Of a DNA stretch of 7,428 nt, positions 5,917-7,428 are shown in pieces (positions within the stretch are counted from its first letter, which is position 1; every line of letters begins with the position of its first letter). A program made the translations under genes and the position numbers. Source of the DNA: Actinomycetota bacterium. Its GTDB lineage: Bacteria; Actinomycetota; CADDZG01; WHSQ01. Location: assembly GCA_016781115.1 (NCBI GenBank), contig JADDQX010000108.1, positions 1-7,428 on the forward strand, given 5' to 3'. The notes below the pieces were generated by a model. That model had not been told where the DNA came from, did no database searches, and saw only the letters and a program-made list of their open reading frames with translations.

Positions 5917-7331
5917 CGCGCGACGACCGCCTACGGCAGATCGCCTCCGAACTGGGCGATCGCGAACTCGTGTGGTTTGGCATTCGAGGCACGGATGCGG
6001 CTCCTTTTTTGACGATCCCGCAGTTCACGCAGTCCTTCGCGATCACGGGACCATTGCGCGCGGCGAAGTTAACTCGAAGCGAGACACTCGAGGAACTCAC
6101 GCGAGTCAGAGTCGACCTCGATTCCTACGACATCGACTTCGATAGCAGGCCGGAGGTCGACACTCTGCGCCGCTATTTGCTGGCATCGATGAACCGGCCT
6201 GTCGCTATGACCACCTACCGGCCCTCACACTTCCTATCCGCTCTTACGTTCGTTACCAGTGGAAGCTCTTCTGCAATACCCGAGGGTCGCGAGTCGACAT
6301 GCCGTTACCTTGGACTCTTCAAAGACCGCCATTTGGCCTTTGAACATAAGCCGTGGGTCGAGACGGAGCTCAGGGACCAATTGTTGGAAGTCGGGGTCAA
6401 GATCTTGCCGTGGCGTTACGTCGCATTCGAGGATAAGCGTCTAGTCGAACGGCTCCTCGAGCGTGGCCCGGTGATCCTGAGGCCAAACCGGACTAGCGGC
6501 GGGATGGGCATCTCCCTCATCCAGACATCCGACGACTTGTCGACCCGGTGGGCCGCGGAGATCGCCTCCCCAGCGCCGCCTGGTTTCAACGATCACTTTA
6601 TGGGAATCTCGGAGTACGTCCACCCGAGCGTACCTATCAACGTAGGTGCCTGCGTCTTCGACTCCACCGCCATCACACTTCACCCGGCCTCTGTGCAACT
6701 CATTGGCATAGACGGCTTCACCAATCGTCGCTTCGGCTACTGCGGAAACGACTTTGCGGCCATAGCGGACCTCGAATCGGCAGTCCTAACACAGCTTGAC
6801 CGCGCTACAAGGCTCGTCGGTCGGTGGTTGGCGTCCATGGGCTACCGAGGAGCTTTCGGTGTCGACTACCTGTCAACGGACGACCAGCTGTACTTCGCTG
6901 AGGTCAACCCGCGAATGCAGGGATCGACCGCACTGTCGGCGTCCCTCGCCGCAGAAACTCGACACGTCGATATCTGCCTGGACCACCTCGCAGCGTTCCT
7001 AGACCTCCCTCCTGCGGAGTCGTTGACCTTGTCGGACTGGCTCGCGGAGTTGCCGCCGTCGTCACACCTCATCCGTCACCAACCGCCAGCCGACAGCCGT
7101 GGCCACCCGGGGCGGGCCGAATACCTTGCTCGTGTGCCAGCAGGTGTGCGCCCGGTGCTGATCCCAGATGACCACATCTCAGTGGAACCGGGCGCCGTCC
7201 TCTGCCGATACGAGTTTCGTCGCCAGATCACCCGCACGGGGTTCGACTTGGTCTCGGACGTCCGCGGCGAACTCAACGCCGAGGTGCCATCGGTGGCGCC
7301 ATCTGGCGACATCCGTGCCGCCGTCACCTAG
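5913..7331 (+). CDS. ATP-grasp ligase, uncharacterised
   Basis: A 472-residue protein starting at GTG 5913; the open frame runs further upstream, but that part is a shadow of the radical SAM gene. VILRPNRTSGGMGIS (about residues 187-201) is the glycine-rich ATP-binding loop, with Arg190 where many ATP-grasp enzymes have Lys. FGVDYL with Asp318 and FAEVNPRMQGST with Glu330, Asn332 and Arg334 form the metal/ATP-binding end of the fold. The order matches carbamoyl-phosphate synthetase/biotin carboxylase-type ATP-grasp domains. The first ~110 residues (VWFGIRGTDAAPFLTIPQF...) are a pre-ATP-grasp region I do not recognise, and the last ~110 residues after the AAFLDLPP segment are also unassigned. 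Such enzymes activate a carboxylate as acyl phosphate and join it to an amine or thiol. In this operon it most likely makes an amide on a product of, or substrate for, the radical SAM enzyme; this is inference. It is the last gene seen in the operon. Confidence 0.85.
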   Translation: MTRDDRLRQIASELGDRELVWFGIRGTDAAPFLTIPQFTQSFAITGPLRAAKLTRSETLEELTRVRVDLDSYDIDFDSRPEVDTLRRYLLASMNRPVAMTTYRPSHFLSALTFVTSGSSSAIPEGRESTCRYLGLFKDRHLAFEHKPWVETELRDQLLEVGVKILPWRYVAFEDKRLVERLLERGPVILRPNRTSGGMGISLIQTSDDLSTRWAAEIASPAPPGFNDHFMGISEYVHPSVPINVGACVFDSTAITLHPASVQLIGIDGFTNRRFGYCGNDFAAIADLESAVLTQLDRATRLVGRWLASMGYRGAFGVDYLSTDDQLYFAEVNPRMQGSTALSASLAAETRHVDICLDHLAAFLDLPPAESLTLSDWLAELPPSSHLIRHQPPADSRGHPGRAEYLARVPAGVRPVLIPDDHISVEPGAVLCRYEFRRQITRTGFDLVSDVRGELNAEVPSVAPSGDIRAAVT

Positions 7332-7428
7332 CCCGGCGCGGGTGCACTGCATTCGGAATGTCGAAACGCTGAAGAGCTCGAAAGCTGGCGCACCCCTAGT
7401 GGATCACCGCGTAAACAACACTGATGTG
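7332..7428. other. Tail without a supported gene
   Basis: Ninety-seven bases follow the ATP-grasp stop. I see no convincing start codon, tRNA or GC-rich hairpin with a T-run. A small dyad CATTC-G-GAATG (about 7350-7360) is too tight for a stable hairpin, and a GGGTGC/GCACCC pair (7340-7345 and 7390-7395) has a 44-base loop. Whether the operon continues cannot be told from here. Confidence 0.5.

Noticed and set aside
91..6071. Rare TTA Leu codons (91-93, 3105-3107, 6069-6071) as a bldA-type control signal
   Set aside because: They are spread over unrelated genes and the host is not known to be Streptomyces, so no regulation can be inferred.
7332..7428. Hairpin terminator, tRNA or the 3' end of a minus-strand gene in the tail
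   Set aside because: The inverted repeats are short with poor loops and no T-run, no T-arm motif is seen, and the minus-strand peptides that end here are too short to judge.
5913..7428. Graspetide-type RiPP cluster (ATP-grasp plus precursor peptide)
   Set aside because: No small precursor frame is visible, and the ATP-grasp motifs look like the carbamoyl-phosphate synthetase/biotin carboxylase type rather than the microviridin ligase type.

Overview
The window is high-GC, gene-dense DNA with GTG starts, start/stop overlaps and almost no intergenic space. This points to a high-GC bacterium, most likely an actinobacterium or similar; no marker gene fixes the taxon. I see no rRNA, tRNA, CRISPR array, insertion sequence or attachment site.

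Region A (1-3815, + strand) looks like a two-gene immune or conflict module. The first gene is cut by the left edge of the window. It ends in a SIR2-like NAD-binding fold with a TTN-D motif and a late GQRFSDW block. Five bases after its stop comes a 758-residue STAND-type P-loop NTPase of the nSTAND1 kind. It has the NPYPG-type N-terminus, Walker A, Walker B with a DQLEEL block, and a VHDRL block, and it ends in eight regular pentapeptide repeats plus a probable beta-helical tail. The NTPase has no effector domain of its own, so the SIR2-like protein is the natural candidate for an effector acting in trans. This would be a split version of the SIR2-STAND (Avs-like) architecture.

Region B (3793-7331) is metabolic. 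A nitroreductase-like flavoprotein lies on the minus strand and overlaps the NTPase tail to tail. Diverging from it across only 37 bases is a tight + strand operon of three genes: a tautomerase with a candidate N-terminal catalytic proline, a radical SAM enzyme (CX3CX2C), and an ATP-grasp ligase. The genes are joined by two identical GTGA start/stop overlaps. A tautomerase, a radical SAM enzyme and an ATP-grasp ligase made together suggest a small-molecule biosynthesis or modification pathway. I cannot match it to a characterised one. The divergent gap holds a symmetric TACGCTA that could serve as a -10 element in both directions, placing a leaderless GTG start on the + side.

Region C (7332-7428) is a 97-base tail with no supported gene.

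The strongest leads are the split SIR2/STAND-pentapeptide pair, including an apparent loss of the usual SIR2 histidine, and the tautomerase-radical SAM-ATP-grasp operon.
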